Of a stretch of 64,000 nucleotides of DNA, positions 44,510-53,735 are shown piece by piece. The position numbers and the translations under genes are program-made. The DNA lies in assembly GCA_902363675.1 (NCBI GenBank), contig CABJAV010000010.1, positions 1 to 64,000 of the forward strand, in the 5' to 3' direction. The first letter of the stretch is position 1. The number at the start of each line of letters is the position of its first letter. The notes under the pieces were generated by a model that ran no database searches, was not told the DNA's origin, and saw only the letters and a program-made list of their open reading frames with translations. Source of the stretch: Lachnospiraceae bacterium (GTDB lineage Bacteria; Bacillota; Clostridia; Lachnospirales; Lachnospiraceae).

Positions 44510-45412
44510 ATGAGAAAAAGAAATCATTATCCGGTTGCGGCGTTTTTGCTGTTGCTTGCATTATTGTTTGGTGGCTGCAGCTATAAGCAACCGGGACTGG
44601 ATACACAGGCTATACAGGAAAATACACAGAAATCATACGAATTGACAGATATCCCGGCTTATGCGGGAAATTCATTTGTTATACTTGATGATAACAAGCC
44701 GGCGTTTTCAAAAAAAGATCGGGAGCGGACAGATGCGTTTGAGACATACAGTGATCTTGATGAACTCGGACGCTGTGGTGTAGCCTATGCAAATATTTGT
44801 AAGGAACTTATGCCGACCGAGGAACGTGGGGCAATCGGTATGGTAAAACCAACCGGATGGCACACCGTAAAATATGACAATGTAGAGGGAAAATATCTGT
44901 ATAACCGATGTCATCTTATTGGTTATCAGCTTGCGGGAGAGAACGCAAATGAAAAGAATCTGATTACAGGCACGCGTTATCTGAATGTGACCGGGATGCT
45001 GAAATTTGAAGATCAGGTGGCAGACTATGTAAATGAGACGAATCATCATGTACTTTATCGTGTGACACCGGTTTTTGAGGGCGATAATCTTGTAGCATCC
45101 GGCGTTGAGATGGAGGCATATTCAGTCGAGGACAAAGGAGAAGGTGTTTCTTTTCATGTGTTTTTATATAATGTACAACCGGGAATTACGATTGATTATG
45201 CCACAGGTGAAAGCTGGCTCGACGATTCTAAAACGACAGAAGATAACGAAAAAACCTTAAATTACGTGTTGAATACCAATACGCACAAATTTCATAAAGG
45301 AAATTGTGAAAGCGTTAGGGATATTGCTGACAGTAATAAGGAGGTTTATACCGGGAATCGTGGGGATTTAATAAATATGGGATATGAACCTTGTAAAAGA
45401 TGTAAACCTTGA
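44510..45412 (+). CDS. secreted DNA/RNA non-specific endonuclease, lipoprotein
   Basis: 300 residues from the ATG at 44510, after GGGAGAAA. The lipoprotein signal reads LLALLFGGCS, with Cys as lipidation site. The nuclease motif is YNRCHLIGYQLAGENANEKNL in part (the family has DRGH; here NRCH) with the metal-site Asn and downstream ITGTRYLNV. The C-terminal ~45 residues (NTHKFHKGNCESV, then YEPCKRCKP) form a Cys/His module like that seen on DNA-entry nucleases. Likely acts outside the cell on DNA in uptake, nutrition or defence. Confidence 0.85.
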   Translation: MRKRNHYPVAAFLLLLALLFGGCSYKQPGLDTQAIQENTQKSYELTDIPAYAGNSFVILDDNKPAFSKKDRERTDAFETYSDLDELGRCGVAYANICKELMPTEERGAIGMVKPTGWHTVKYDNVEGKYLYNRCHLIGYQLAGENANEKNLITGTRYLNVTGMLKFEDQVADYVNETNHHVLYRVTPVFEGDNLVASGVEMEAYSVEDKGEGVSFHVFLYNVQPGITIDYATGESWLDDSKTTEDNEKTLNYVLNTNTHKFHKGNCESVRDIADSNKEVYTGNRGDLINMGYEPCKRCKP

Positions 45413-45461
45413 TTAAATATGAAAAATATACTAAAATTAACCATATTTAAAAGAAAATTAA

Positions 45462-45557
45462 TCTGATATCATCAAACAGGGGTTAGATGTAGTTGTTGGC
45501 GGCGATGAATATGCATGTGCCCTTTTAACATATTTTTACTCAAAACACAACAAGTAG
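45462..45557 (+). pseudogene. possible protein-coding remnant, family unknown
   Basis: A frame between stops reads SDIIKQGLDVVVGGDEYACA, then LLTYFYSKHNK and a TAG. It looks more protein-like than its AT-rich surroundings but has no start codon or ribosome site. It may be the C-terminal end of a lost gene; I do not recognise it. The rest of 45413-45579 shows nothing. Confidence 0.2.
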
Positions 45558-45579
45558 TTTTAAAAACTATATTAAGAGG

Positions 45580-45608
45580 TAGACAAAAACTATGAAATAG
45601 AGTACAAT
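45580..45608 (+). promoter_or_regulatory. promoter of the acyltransferase/glycosyltransferase operon
   Basis: TAGACA (45580-45585), 17-bp spacer, TACAAT (45603-45608), 28 bp before the first start codon. Confidence 0.6.
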
Positions 45609-45635
45609 ATTATATGTTGAGTAAGGGGATGGAAT

Positions 45636-46433
45636 ATGCACGAGAAACAACAAGTAATCTATTACCGGGATGAGTTAAACGACGAGTTTTCGGATGGGCA
45701 TATTGATGCGAAAAAAATAGATGGAAATTATCGATATATAAGGGATGACAGTCCGATCGGTAAGGCAGTTCATATATTCTGGTATCGCATCATTGCGACA
45801 CCTTTGGCGTGGCTTTATATGAAGCTGCATTTTCATCATAAGATAGTAAACCGGTATTTTCTAAAGAGGGCAGAGGGGGCTTATTATATCTATGGAAATC
45901 ATACGCATTTTCTGGCAGATGCACTCGTTCCTACTATGGTAAATTTCCCAAAAGATGTGTCAGTGATTGTACATCCAGATAATGTGTCGATGCCGGTGCT
46001 TGGTAGAATCACGCCTACGCTTGGCGGCTTGCCTTTGCCGGATGATAAAGAAGCGATGAAACATTTTATCGAGGCGCTGGAGAAACGGGTGGCACAGAAA
46101 CGGTGTGTAATGATTTATCCTGAAGCACATATCTGGCCGTTTTATACCGATATACGTCCGTTTAAAGATACATCATTTCGCTATCCAATTCAGCATAATC
46201 TGCCGGTATTCTCAATGACGAACACCTATCAGAAGAGAAGGTTTTCAAGTAAACCGAAGATGGTGACATATATTGACGGACCGTTTTATGCAGACACATC
46301 ACTTCCAGTACGACAACAGAAGAAAATGCTGCGGGATCTGGTGTATGAAACCATGAAAAAGCGGGCAAAGAATAATACTGTAGTTTGCATCCGTTATGAA
46401 AAAGTGACAGAGGATTCAGGAGAAATTTTATGA
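45636..46433 (+). CDS. 1-acylglycerol-3-phosphate acyltransferase-like (PlsC/LPLAT) protein
   Basis: 265 residues. The acyltransferase site is YGNHTHFLAD, one residue longer between His and Asp than the usual NHxxxxD, followed by PTLGGLPLPDD and the MIYPEAHIWP block, equivalent to the EGTR motif. There is one hydrophobic segment near residue 50 (HIFWYRIIATPLAWLYM), suggesting membrane association. Likely acylates a lysophospholipid or glycolipid. It overlaps the next gene by 4 bp (ATGA). The shifted HxxxxD spacing makes the exact substrate or activity uncertain. Confidence 0.75.
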   Translation: MHEKQQVIYYRDELNDEFSDGHIDAKKIDGNYRYIRDDSPIGKAVHIFWYRIIATPLAWLYMKLHFHHKIVNRYFLKRAEGAYYIYGNHTHFLADALVPTMVNFPKDVSVIVHPDNVSMPVLGRITPTLGGLPLPDDKEAMKHFIEALEKRVAQKRCVMIYPEAHIWPFYTDIRPFKDTSFRYPIQHNLPVFSMTNTYQKRRFSSKPKMVTYIDGPFYADTSLPVRQQKKMLRDLVYETMKKRAKNNTVVCIRYEKVTEDSGEIL

Positions 46434-47266
46434 TAAATATACTTTTCTCAGGAAATGGTAAAGTGTTTGACGGGGTACTGACCTGTATACTTTCTATTCT
46501 GAAGAGAACGAAGACTATTGAGCCGTTTTGCATCTATGTATATACGATGGATGTGACAAGAATCAAACCGGAATATACACCAATCTCCGGGGAGATGATT
46601 GAATTCCTGGATGGAGTAGCGAAAGAATATAATGCAAAAAACCAGGTTCTGCGAGTTGATGTGACGGATTTGTACGAACAGTATTTTGCAAAATGTCCGA
46701 ATGAAGATGCGTATTGTTCGCCGTACACATTGCTTCGCCTTTTCGCAGATCTGGTTCCGGGGATGCCGGATAAATTGTTATATCTGGATGTGGATATTTT
46801 GTTCCAGCATGATATAGAGATGCTTTATAACATTAATGTGACCGACTATGAATATGCAGCAGCACGGGATCATTACGGCAAGTATCTGATTAATCCGAAT
46901 TACATTAATGCAGGGGTATTGCTTTTGAATCTTGCAAAAATAAAAGAGACGGGATTGTTGGTGAAAGCTCGCAAGCTGATTCAGACGAAAAAACTGATGT
47001 TTGCTGATCAAAGTGCAATCAGCCGCAGTACGACAAAAAAGAAAATGCTGCCACAGAAGTTTAATGATCAGAAATTTTTGCATAAGCATACAGTTGTACG
47101 ACATTTCTCAAAGCGGCTTTTTTATCTGCCATACCCACATACCGCAAATGTGAAACAATGGAATGTGAGTCAGATACATCGAATTTTTCATTACTATGTA
47201 TTTGATGATATTTTATATGATTATATTTATTTAAAGAAAAAGTATGAACAAAACGAGGAGCGTTAA
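46430..47266 (+). CDS. GT8-family glycosyltransferase
   Basis: 278 residues, GT-A fold. The start MINILFSGNGKVFDGVLTC and the DxD metal site in LLYLDVDILF are typical, with later YINAGVLLLNL and a HFSKRLFYLPY segment. GT8 enzymes transfer glucose or galactose from nucleotide sugars, here perhaps to a lipid acceptor given two acyltransferase domains in the operon. It is translationally coupled to the upstream acyltransferase and lies 2 bp before the fusion gene. Confidence 0.85.
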   Translation: MINILFSGNGKVFDGVLTCILSILKRTKTIEPFCIYVYTMDVTRIKPEYTPISGEMIEFLDGVAKEYNAKNQVLRVDVTDLYEQYFAKCPNEDAYCSPYTLLRLFADLVPGMPDKLLYLDVDILFQHDIEMLYNINVTDYEYAAARDHYGKYLINPNYINAGVLLLNLAKIKETGLLVKARKLIQTKKLMFADQSAISRSTTKKKMLPQKFNDQKFLHKHTVVRHFSKRLFYLPYPHTANVKQWNVSQIHRIFHYYVFDDILYDYIYLKKKYEQNEER

Positions 47267-47268
47267 TC

Positions 47269-49056
47269 ATGAAAAAAGAAAGAAGAGTGCCGATTTTTTT
47301 TGCATGTGATGAAAATTTTGTAAAATATACGGTTGTAGCATTGGAGTCTATGATTGCAAATGCTTCTACAGAGAGAAAATATATTATCCATATATTAAAT
47401 ACCGATATTTCTGAAAATATGAAACAGGTTTTATACCATATGGCAAATGACAACTTTGAAATACAGTTTAATAATGTGACCAATTATCTGCGAACGATTC
47501 ATGAAAAGTTGCCGATTCGTGACTACTATTCGCATACAACTTATTATCGTTTTTTCATTGCAGAAATGTTCCCGGAATATGAGAAGGCAATTTATATTGA
47601 CAGTGATACCATTGTAAAAGGCGATATTTCCCGGTTGTACGATTTTGATCTTGGAGACAATTATGTGGGCGGGGTTAATGATCAGGTTGTAGTACAGGAT
47701 CCTATATTTGGAGATTATGTAGAAAAAGTATTAGGCGTAGAAAGAAATAATTATTTTAATGCAGGTCTTTTACTGATTAACTGTGACCAGTTTCGTAAAA
47801 ATAACGTGCTTGACCAGTTTTGTAAGTTGCTTCATATGTATAATTTTGTTGTGGCGCAGGATCAGGATTATTTAAATGTCATCTGCCATAATAAAGTGCT
47901 TTGGCTTCCACAGGTGTGGAATACGGAAGTTTTTGGTGAGATTGCACCAAAGGAAGAAGATATTTGTATTTTGCATTACAATCTGGCTGCAAAGCCTTGG
48001 CATTACAAAGATTGCCGTATGCAACAGTATTTCTGGAAGTATGCAGAACGTTCCGGTGTATATCCGGAAATATTAAAAGAACTTGAGACTTATACCGATG
48101 AACAGAGAGCAGAAGATATGGCTTCTGGCGCAAATCTGCTGGAACTTGCAAAGCAGGAAATTGCAAAAGAAAATAATTATCTGAATCTTGTACAGAGCGG
48201 AAAATTAAAATCGGAAGACAGAATTGAAGTGTTGGACAAGATTGCAATGCTGGAAAGAGAAGGCCGTTTTGATGAAGATGTAGAAGAAGATCCGCCGTCT
48301 AAAGAATTGAAACCGGAAGACATTGATTATCTGCGCAAGAAATGGAGTAGTAAGATTAAGACGAAACTGACTTATCGTGTTGCAAGAAGTTTTATGAATA
48401 ACATTATTGCAAATAAGCAGCTGATTATCAAAGATGTGATTGGCATTGAACATATGAACGCACTGGATTCGGGTGCGGTCATTACCTGTAATCATTTTAA
48501 TGCATTTGACAGTTTTGCAATCCAGATTGCATATGAGAAATCAAAGCAAAAGAAAAAGCGCAGACTGTATCGTGTGATTCGAGAAGGAAATTACACTAAT
48601 TTCCCGGGCTTTTATGGAATGCTTATGCGAAACTGTTATACATTTCCATTAAGTTCAAACAAAGAGACAATGAAGAAATTTTTACATTCGATGGATGCTG
48701 TATTGCAACATGGAGATTTCATGGTTGTTTATCCGGAACAGAGTATGTGGTGGAATTACCGCAAACCAAAGCCTTTGAAGAAAGGGGCATATACATTTGC
48801 AGCGCAGAATCATGTGCCGGTGTTGCCGTGTTTTATTACGATGCAGGACAGTGACATTTTGGGGGATGATGGATTTTATATTCAGGAGTATACGATTCAT
48901 ATTGCACCTGCAATTTATCCAGATCCAAATAAGAGCCGTGCAGTAAATATCGAAGAAATGCGTCAGAAAAATTATGAGGTCTGGAAAGAAATCTACGAAA
49001 AAACATATGGAGAACCGTTGGTATATGAATGCGATGATATGCCTACAATTGCATAG
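47269..49056 (+). CDS. bifunctional GT8 glycosyltransferase - PlsC-type acyltransferase fusion
   Basis: 595 residues. Residues ~1-270 form a GT8 domain (VPIFFACDENFVKYTVVALES, DxD in IYIDSDTIVKGD, NYFNAGLLLINC, WNTEVFG; given in part). A helical linker (~270-380) contains a coiled-coil-like stretch. Residues ~385-595 form an LPLAT domain with TCNHFNAFDSF (NHxxxxD intact), REGNYTNFPGFYG, and YPEQSMWW as the EGTR-equivalent block. One polypeptide thus carries sugar and acyl transfer. The product may be an acylated glycolipid or teichoic-acid anchor. Terminator-like hairpins follow. Confidence 0.88.
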   Translation: MKKERRVPIFFACDENFVKYTVVALESMIANASTERKYIIHILNTDISENMKQVLYHMANDNFEIQFNNVTNYLRTIHEKLPIRDYYSHTTYYRFFIAEMFPEYEKAIYIDSDTIVKGDISRLYDFDLGDNYVGGVNDQVVVQDPIFGDYVEKVLGVERNNYFNAGLLLINCDQFRKNNVLDQFCKLLHMYNFVVAQDQDYLNVICHNKVLWLPQVWNTEVFGEIAPKEEDICILHYNLAAKPWHYKDCRMQQYFWKYAERSGVYPEILKELETYTDEQRAEDMASGANLLELAKQEIAKENNYLNLVQSGKLKSEDRIEVLDKIAMLEREGRFDEDVEEDPPSKELKPEDIDYLRKKWSSKIKTKLTYRVARSFMNNIIANKQLIIKDVIGIEHMNALDSGAVITCNHFNAFDSFAIQIAYEKSKQKKKRRLYRVIREGNYTNFPGFYGMLMRNCYTFPLSSNKETMKKFLHSMDAVLQHGDFMVVYPEQSMWWNYRKPKPLKKGAYTFAAQNHVPVLPCFITMQDSDILGDDGFYIQEYTIHIAPAIYPDPNKSRAVNIEEMRQKNYEVWKEIYEKTYGEPLVYECDDMPTIA

Positions 49057-49062
49057 ATAGTA

Positions 49063-49093
49063 CCATTGGAAGTGACATAGACAGAACCAATGG
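49063..49093 (+). terminator. weak inverted repeat after the glycolipid operon
   Basis: CCATTGG (49063-49069) and CCAATGG (49087-49093) with a 17-nt loop, then a T-rich tract at 49097-49110. It may terminate the operon, though the stem is short. Confidence 0.4.
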
Positions 49094-49286
49094 GAATATT
49101 TTCTTTTCTTTCATAAATTGTTGTTTCATAATGAATCATATTCTAACATATTTTAAGTAGATTGTCATGAATCGTTTGAAACCGGAATCGTTTTTGGCAA
49201 AAACATATCAAAATCATCTTGCATTCTCGCTGAAAAATAATTATAATGAAATAGTAAATAAATATAAAGAAAGAAAAGCCAATGGT

Positions 49287-49313
49287 GGCGCATCCTATGG
49301 ATGCGTCTTTTTT
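49287..49313 (+). terminator. intrinsic terminator or attenuator before the LuxR-type gene
   Basis: GGCGCATCC-TAT-GGATGCGTC is a 9-bp stem followed by six T. It lies 49 bp before the regulator start, so it could also act as an attenuator. The remainder of 49094-49361 holds no other clear feature. Confidence 0.75.
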
Positions 49314-49361
49314 CTTATCAGAAGAACAAATGTACGTATTATTTTCGGGAGAACCTATACA

Positions 49362-50111
49362 ATGAAAAATCTAGGAACCAATGAATGGACAATCTTGAAT
49401 AACATCATATACAAAATATATACAACAGAGCATTTTGATGAGATGCGTCTTGTTTTACTGGAAGAATTACGAGTGTTGATTGATTTTGACAGTGCAGATT
49501 TTTATGTAGCTGCGGAACATGATGAAAAAAAACTCGCACATCCTGTAAAATTGGATATGGAGTGTGATTTTGCCCAGGAATACGAACAATTGGATGCAAG
49601 CAGGGGGATCCTTTTCAGCGGGAAATCTCTGATTTATCGTGAAACAGATCTAGTCAGTGATGAAGCAAGAATGGCAACCGATTATTATCAGCATGTGTTC
49701 AAACCAAATAACTGGCATTATTCTTTGCAGATGGTCATTGCGAAAGATCATCATTTTCTTGGCGTGATTACATTTTATCGTTCTATTGGAAAAGAAAATT
49801 TTCATTATGATGATATTTTTATTTTGGATATGCTGAAAAACCACCTGGCTTTTCAGCTGGAAAAACATCATATGTTTGGAGAGGATGAACAGGAAAAGCT
49901 GACTGTATCTCAAGCAGTCGAGAAATATAATCTTACAAGAAGAGAGAGTACCATATTACGCATGTTGATGAGTGGACGGGAAAATGCAGTAATCTGTGAG
50001 GAATTAGTAATCAGTGCCAATACACTGAAAAAACATATTTTAAACATTTATCGGAAGTTAGGTATACGGAATCGTGTGCAATTGTTCAAGATGATTAAAG
50101 AAAGGGAATAA
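49362..50111 (+). CDS. LuxR-type HTH transcriptional regulator with a GAF-like sensory domain
   Basis: 249 residues from the ATG at 49362, preceded by GGGAGA; upstream in-frame codons cross a terminator and are rejected. The N-terminal ~170 residues resemble a GAF-like sensor (VLLEELRVLIDFDSADFYVA, LQMVIAKDHHFLGVITFYRS in part). The C-terminal helix-turn-helix is LuxR type (LTRRESTILRMLMSGRENAVI, ISANTLKKHILNIYRKLGI in part). There is no receiver domain. The target genes are unknown; it sits between the glycolipid operon and the rhodanese-TtcA gene. Confidence 0.8.
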   Translation: MKNLGTNEWTILNNIIYKIYTTEHFDEMRLVLLEELRVLIDFDSADFYVAAEHDEKKLAHPVKLDMECDFAQEYEQLDASRGILFSGKSLIYRETDLVSDEARMATDYYQHVFKPNNWHYSLQMVIAKDHHFLGVITFYRSIGKENFHYDDIFILDMLKNHLAFQLEKHHMFGEDEQEKLTVSQAVEKYNLTRRESTILRMLMSGRENAVICEELVISANTLKKHILNIYRKLGIRNRVQLFKMIKERE

Positions 50112-50138
50112 TCTTTGAAAAATTAGGGAAAAGCGACC

Positions 50139-50167
50139 TTGTGACAAATTGGATACAATGGTATAAT
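50139..50167 (+). promoter_or_regulatory. promoter of the rhodanese-TtcA gene
   Basis: TTGTGA (50139-50144), 17-bp spacer, TATAAT (50162-50167), about 60 bp before the start codon. Confidence 0.65.
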
Positions 50168-50228
50168 CATTCTTAACGACTGTATACAAGAAGAGTGAGT
50201 ATAAAAATCCAGTCAAGAGGATATAAGA

Positions 50229-51401
50229 ATGTATCGAAAAACAATAGATGATTTAATGACAGAAAAACGTGAGAAACTGGTTATTGATCTGCGAAGTGAG
50301 GAGGATTTTTCCAAAGAAACTTATCCACAGGCAAAGAATATTTATTGGGAGAATTTTGCGGAGCATGAGGCTGAGATTCCTAAGAATATGCCAGTTTATC
50401 TGATATGTTATACAGGTCAGAGAAGCGATGAAATCGCAGAAGAGTATGAGCAGCGTGGTTATGAAATATACAGTATTCAGGAAGGATATCGTGCCTATTT
50501 GCGCAAAAAACTCGCAGATTTCATGAAGGATGATGACGAAAAAGAAGAGCGTCTTGCAGATAAGGCCAAAGACGCGGAACGTAGTATCATTAAGAAATTC
50601 AAGAAAACTGTTTGGAGACCATTCACAAAAGCGATTAATGAGTATGAGATGATTCAGGACGGAGACAAGATCGCAGTATGTATCTCCGGGGGAAAAGATT
50701 CTATGCTGATGGCAAAATTATTTCAGGAATTGGAGCGGCATGGCAGAAAGAATTTTGAAGTTGTATTTCTGGTAATGAATCCGGGATATAACGAAATTAA
50801 CTATCAGACGATTCTGAATAATGCAAAGATGCTGAATATTCCAATCACGGTTTTCCGTACTGAAATATTTGACACGGTGGCTGATATTACAGACTCACCG
50901 TGTTATTTGTGTGCACGTATGCGTCGTGGCTATTTGTATAGCAAGGCGCAGGAGCTTGGTTGCAATAAGATTGCTTTGGGACATCATTTTGATGATGTAA
51001 TCGAAACAATTGTCATGGGAATGTTATATGGGGCTCAGATTCAGACGATGATGCCAAAACTTCACAGCACGAATTTTCTGGGCATGGAGTTGATTCGTCC
51101 ACTTTATCTGGTGCGCGAGGCTGATATCATTCATTGGGCAAGGTACAATGATCTGCATTTTATTCAGTGTGCCTGCCGCTTTACAGAAAACTGTGCATCC
51201 TGCGGAGGAACAGAGAAGGGATCAAAGAGAGCAGAAATAAAGGCGATGATCCACGAACTGGAAAGACAGAATCCTTATGTTGCGAAGAATATATTCCGCA
51301 GTGTGGAAAATGTGAATTTGAATACGGTGATTGGATACAAAAAGGACGGCATAAGACATAATTTCCTTGACACTTATGATAATATTGCAGATGAAAGGTA
51401 G
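50229..51401 (+). CDS. rhodanese - TtcA-like PP-loop tRNA thiolation fusion protein
   Basis: 390 residues after an AAGAGG site. N-terminal rhodanese domain (~15-100) with the active-site loop CYTGQR, so it can carry a persulfide. C-terminal TtcA/TilS-type ATPase: PP-loop ISGGKDSM (~155), a CYLCARM pair of Cys, GHHFDDVIETI, and a late CRFTENCASCGG cluster region that would hold a [4Fe-4S] cluster. TtcA makes 2-thiocytidine at tRNA position 32; the fused rhodanese probably delivers sulfur directly. An intact single frame. Confidence 0.85.
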   Translation: MYRKTIDDLMTEKREKLVIDLRSEEDFSKETYPQAKNIYWENFAEHEAEIPKNMPVYLICYTGQRSDEIAEEYEQRGYEIYSIQEGYRAYLRKKLADFMKDDDEKEERLADKAKDAERSIIKKFKKTVWRPFTKAINEYEMIQDGDKIAVCISGGKDSMLMAKLFQELERHGRKNFEVVFLVMNPGYNEINYQTILNNAKMLNIPITVFRTEIFDTVADITDSPCYLCARMRRGYLYSKAQELGCNKIALGHHFDDVIETIVMGMLYGAQIQTMMPKLHSTNFLGMELIRPLYLVREADIIHWARYNDLHFIQCACRFTENCASCGGTEKGSKRAEIKAMIHELERQNPYVAKNIFRSVENVNLNTVIGYKKDGIRHNFLDTYDNIADER

Positions 51402-51411
51402 GGGGTCTCGC

Positions 51412-53088
51412 ATGAAAGACGCAAAAGGTAACTATATATATGAAATCATACGAGGTGCAATCGACGCTTTTGATGAATGTATGAATGATTACCTCTTTGT
51501 CTATGCTGTTCGGGAGGATTTGTATTATATTTCACCCAAAGCAACAAAACGCTTTTCTATTGAAAAACCAGAATTTACAGATGCGTTAGAAGAACATGCA
51601 AAATTTGTATATCCAGAAGATTTACAGATGCTGATGAATGATCTTGCGCAACTTGTTGCAGGTGTAAAGACAGAACACAATCTGGTATACCGCTGGCTGG
51701 ACAGGGAGAAAAACCCAATTTGGATTAACTGCAGGGCGCGCATTATTTTAGATGAAGATAACAAACCACAGTTTTTAGTGGGATGCATTAATGAAATTGG
51801 TACGAAGCCTTTGGCCGACAATGTGAGTGGTTTATTGGAGAGTGTTGCAATCAAAGACAAACTGAGTGATTTCCACAAACACAGTCCGAACGGGTTTGTT
51901 CTTCGAGTGGGTATTGACGATTTCAAGAGCATTAATGAAAAATTCGGAATTGAATATGGAGATTATGTGTTACATGGTGTAGCGGAATGCATTGTAGACA
52001 GTGTTTCAGAAGGTCAGAACGTATACCGTGTTGTGGCGGATGAATTTATGATTATGGATATGAATGGTGCAACGGAAGATGATGCCCAGAAGCTTTATCA
52101 AAAAATTCGCAACCGCGTGGACAAATTCATCAGAATGGATAACTATAAAGCTGTGTATACAATATCCGGTGGAATTGTGCTTGGAGATTCCATAGACAAA
52201 ATGGAATATAACGAAGTGATGAAGATTTCGCAATTTGCATTGACGACGGCAAAGAATCGTGGAAAAAATCAGACCTATTGTTTTGATGCGGTGGATTATG
52301 AAGCTTTTTTACGTGAGAGGGAATTGTTAGAGCAGTTACGCAAATCTGTGGCAGATGGATTTCGCGGATTTGAACTGTTCTTTCAACCGATTGTGCGTGT
52401 AGGACAGGATGTGCCTTTTATGGCAGAAAGCTTGCTGCGATTTAAAACTACAGATGGAGAGATGGTTTCTCCGGTTGAGTTTATTCCTATTTTGGAGGAG
52501 AGCGGACTGATTATTCCGGTAGGAAAATGGTTGATTGACAGGGCCTTGTCTATGTGTGCGGAATGTCAGAAAACACAACCGGAATTTCACATCAGTGTCA
52601 ATTTGTCTTATGTCCAGATTTTAAAAAGTGATGTCTGTGAAGAAATTGAACACTGGATTGAATTTTACAATTTAAAACCAGAAAGTTTGATGGTGGAGTT
52701 GACAGAAAGCGGCTATGTAGATGATAATTCACCCGCTGTAAAACGTTTGTGGGATCGTCTGAGAGAATACGGAGTTATGATTGCTCTCGATGATTTTGGA
52801 ACGGGCTATTCTAATTTTCAGTTGATTAGTTCTATGGTTCCAAATATTGTAAAGCTAGATCGCAGTTTTACAGTTAAGGCACTGCAGAATACATTTGAAC
52901 ATCAGTTGATGGATCATATTATTCAGCTGGTACATAGTGTGAATCTTAAAATCTGTGTAGAAGGCGTGGAGACAAAAGCAGAGCTTGAAGAAATTGAAAA
53001 ATTGTCTGCGGATTGTATTCAGGGATATTTTTATGGAAGACCATGCGCCAGAAGAGACTTTTTGAAAGCGTTTATCGAGAAAGAGTAG
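51412..53088 (+). CDS. PAS-like - degenerate GGDEF - EAL protein (c-di-GMP phosphodiesterase)
   Basis: 558 residues from the ATG at 51412, after a GGGGG-rich site. N-terminal PAS-like sensor (~1-130), GGDEF domain whose signature reads VADEF, so cyclase activity is unlikely, then a full EAL domain (~305-558). The metal and substrate residues of active EAL enzymes are present: Glu of AESLLRF, ISVNLS, VELTESG, ALDDFGTGYSNF, VKLDRSF, CVEGVET and IQGYFYG. It probably hydrolyses c-di-GMP under control of the PAS sensor. No membrane segment. It follows the tRNA gene by 10 bp. Confidence 0.88.
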   Translation: MKDAKGNYIYEIIRGAIDAFDECMNDYLFVYAVREDLYYISPKATKRFSIEKPEFTDALEEHAKFVYPEDLQMLMNDLAQLVAGVKTEHNLVYRWLDREKNPIWINCRARIILDEDNKPQFLVGCINEIGTKPLADNVSGLLESVAIKDKLSDFHKHSPNGFVLRVGIDDFKSINEKFGIEYGDYVLHGVAECIVDSVSEGQNVYRVVADEFMIMDMNGATEDDAQKLYQKIRNRVDKFIRMDNYKAVYTISGGIVLGDSIDKMEYNEVMKISQFALTTAKNRGKNQTYCFDAVDYEAFLRERELLEQLRKSVADGFRGFELFFQPIVRVGQDVPFMAESLLRFKTTDGEMVSPVEFIPILEESGLIIPVGKWLIDRALSMCAECQKTQPEFHISVNLSYVQILKSDVCEEIEHWIEFYNLKPESLMVELTESGYVDDNSPAVKRLWDRLREYGVMIALDDFGTGYSNFQLISSMVPNIVKLDRSFTVKALQNTFEHQLMDHIIQLVHSVNLKICVEGVETKAELEEIEKLSADCIQGYFYGRPCARRDFLKAFIEKE

Positions 53089-53097
53089 TGAATGAAA

Positions 53098-53145
53098 AAA
53101 GAGAAACAGAAATCCTTTGGTTTAAAAGGAAACCTGTTTCTCTTT
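53098..53145. terminator. bidirectional terminator between the EAL gene and the metalloregulator
   Basis: AAAGAGAAACAG and CTGTTTCTCTTT form a perfect 12-bp stem, flanked by A and T runs so that it serves both converging genes. Confidence 0.9.
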
Positions 53146-53183
53146 TTATGTAACGGAGTCATCGTAAAAATGGCGCGCTGTGT

Positions 53184-53558
53184 TTATTTTGAAGTTCCAG
53201 CACCAATATGTGCTTTGATAGCTGCAAAACTTTCTGCACTGATAACATGCTCAATACGGCAGGCATCTTCAGCGGCAACTTCAGGGTCAACTCCGAGTTT
53301 GGTGAGACATTCCGTCAGCAATTCGTGACGTTCATAAATCATTTCGGCAATTTCTTTTCCAGCATCAGTTAAATATATGAAACCGGCATCGGTTACGGTA
53401 ATCTGATTTTTTTCACGAAGGTTTTTCATGGCAATGCTGACACTTGATTTTTTGAATCCGAGTTCGTTTGCAATATCTACAGAGCGTACGACTGGAAGCT
53501 TTTTGCTAAGTATAAGGATAGTCTCTAAGTAATTTTCTGCTGATTCGTTTGTGTGCAT
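53184..53558 (-). CDS. DtxR/MntR-family metal-dependent transcriptional repressor
   Basis: 124 residues from the ATG at 53558, preceded by GGAGGAA; upstream in-frame extension is rejected. N-terminal winged helix (ENYLETILILSKK, VRSVDIANELGFKKSSVSIAM in part), then the dimerisation and metal-binding domain with Glu/His/Cys residues in ERHELLTECLTKLGVDPEVAAEDACRIEH (part) and a conserved VISAE. There is no SH3-like third domain, as in MntR. It is divergent from a FeoB-associated small protein whose promoter holds a GGTTAG-N6-CTAAC operator. Confidence 0.88.
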   Translation of the reverse strand: MHTNESAENYLETILILSKKLPVVRSVDIANELGFKKSSVSIAMKNLREKNQITVTDAGFIYLTDAGKEIAEMIYERHELLTECLTKLGVDPEVAAEDACRIEHVISAESFAAIKAHIGAGTSK

Positions 53559-53650
53559 TTTATTCCTCCAAAAGACTCGTGTATAAACATATGTAAATAG
53601 TATAGCATAATCGGACAGAATGTTCCAGTAAAAAAGTTTATATAAAGTTC

Positions 53651-53682
53651 TTGACAACTAATGAAGGTTAGGTTATACTAAC
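53651..53682 (+). promoter_or_regulatory. promoter and DtxR-type operator of the FeoB-associated gene
   Basis: TTGACA (53651-53656) and TATACT (53674-53679) with a 17-bp spacer. GGTTAG-N6-CTAAC (53666-53682) overlaps the -10, so a repressor bound there would block transcription. The same operator core occurs at 29037-29054. Confidence 0.8.
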
Positions 53683-53735
53683 AACGAATCAGAAAAACGT
53701 ATGCATGGATAGTCCTATTGAAAGGAGTGGTTATA

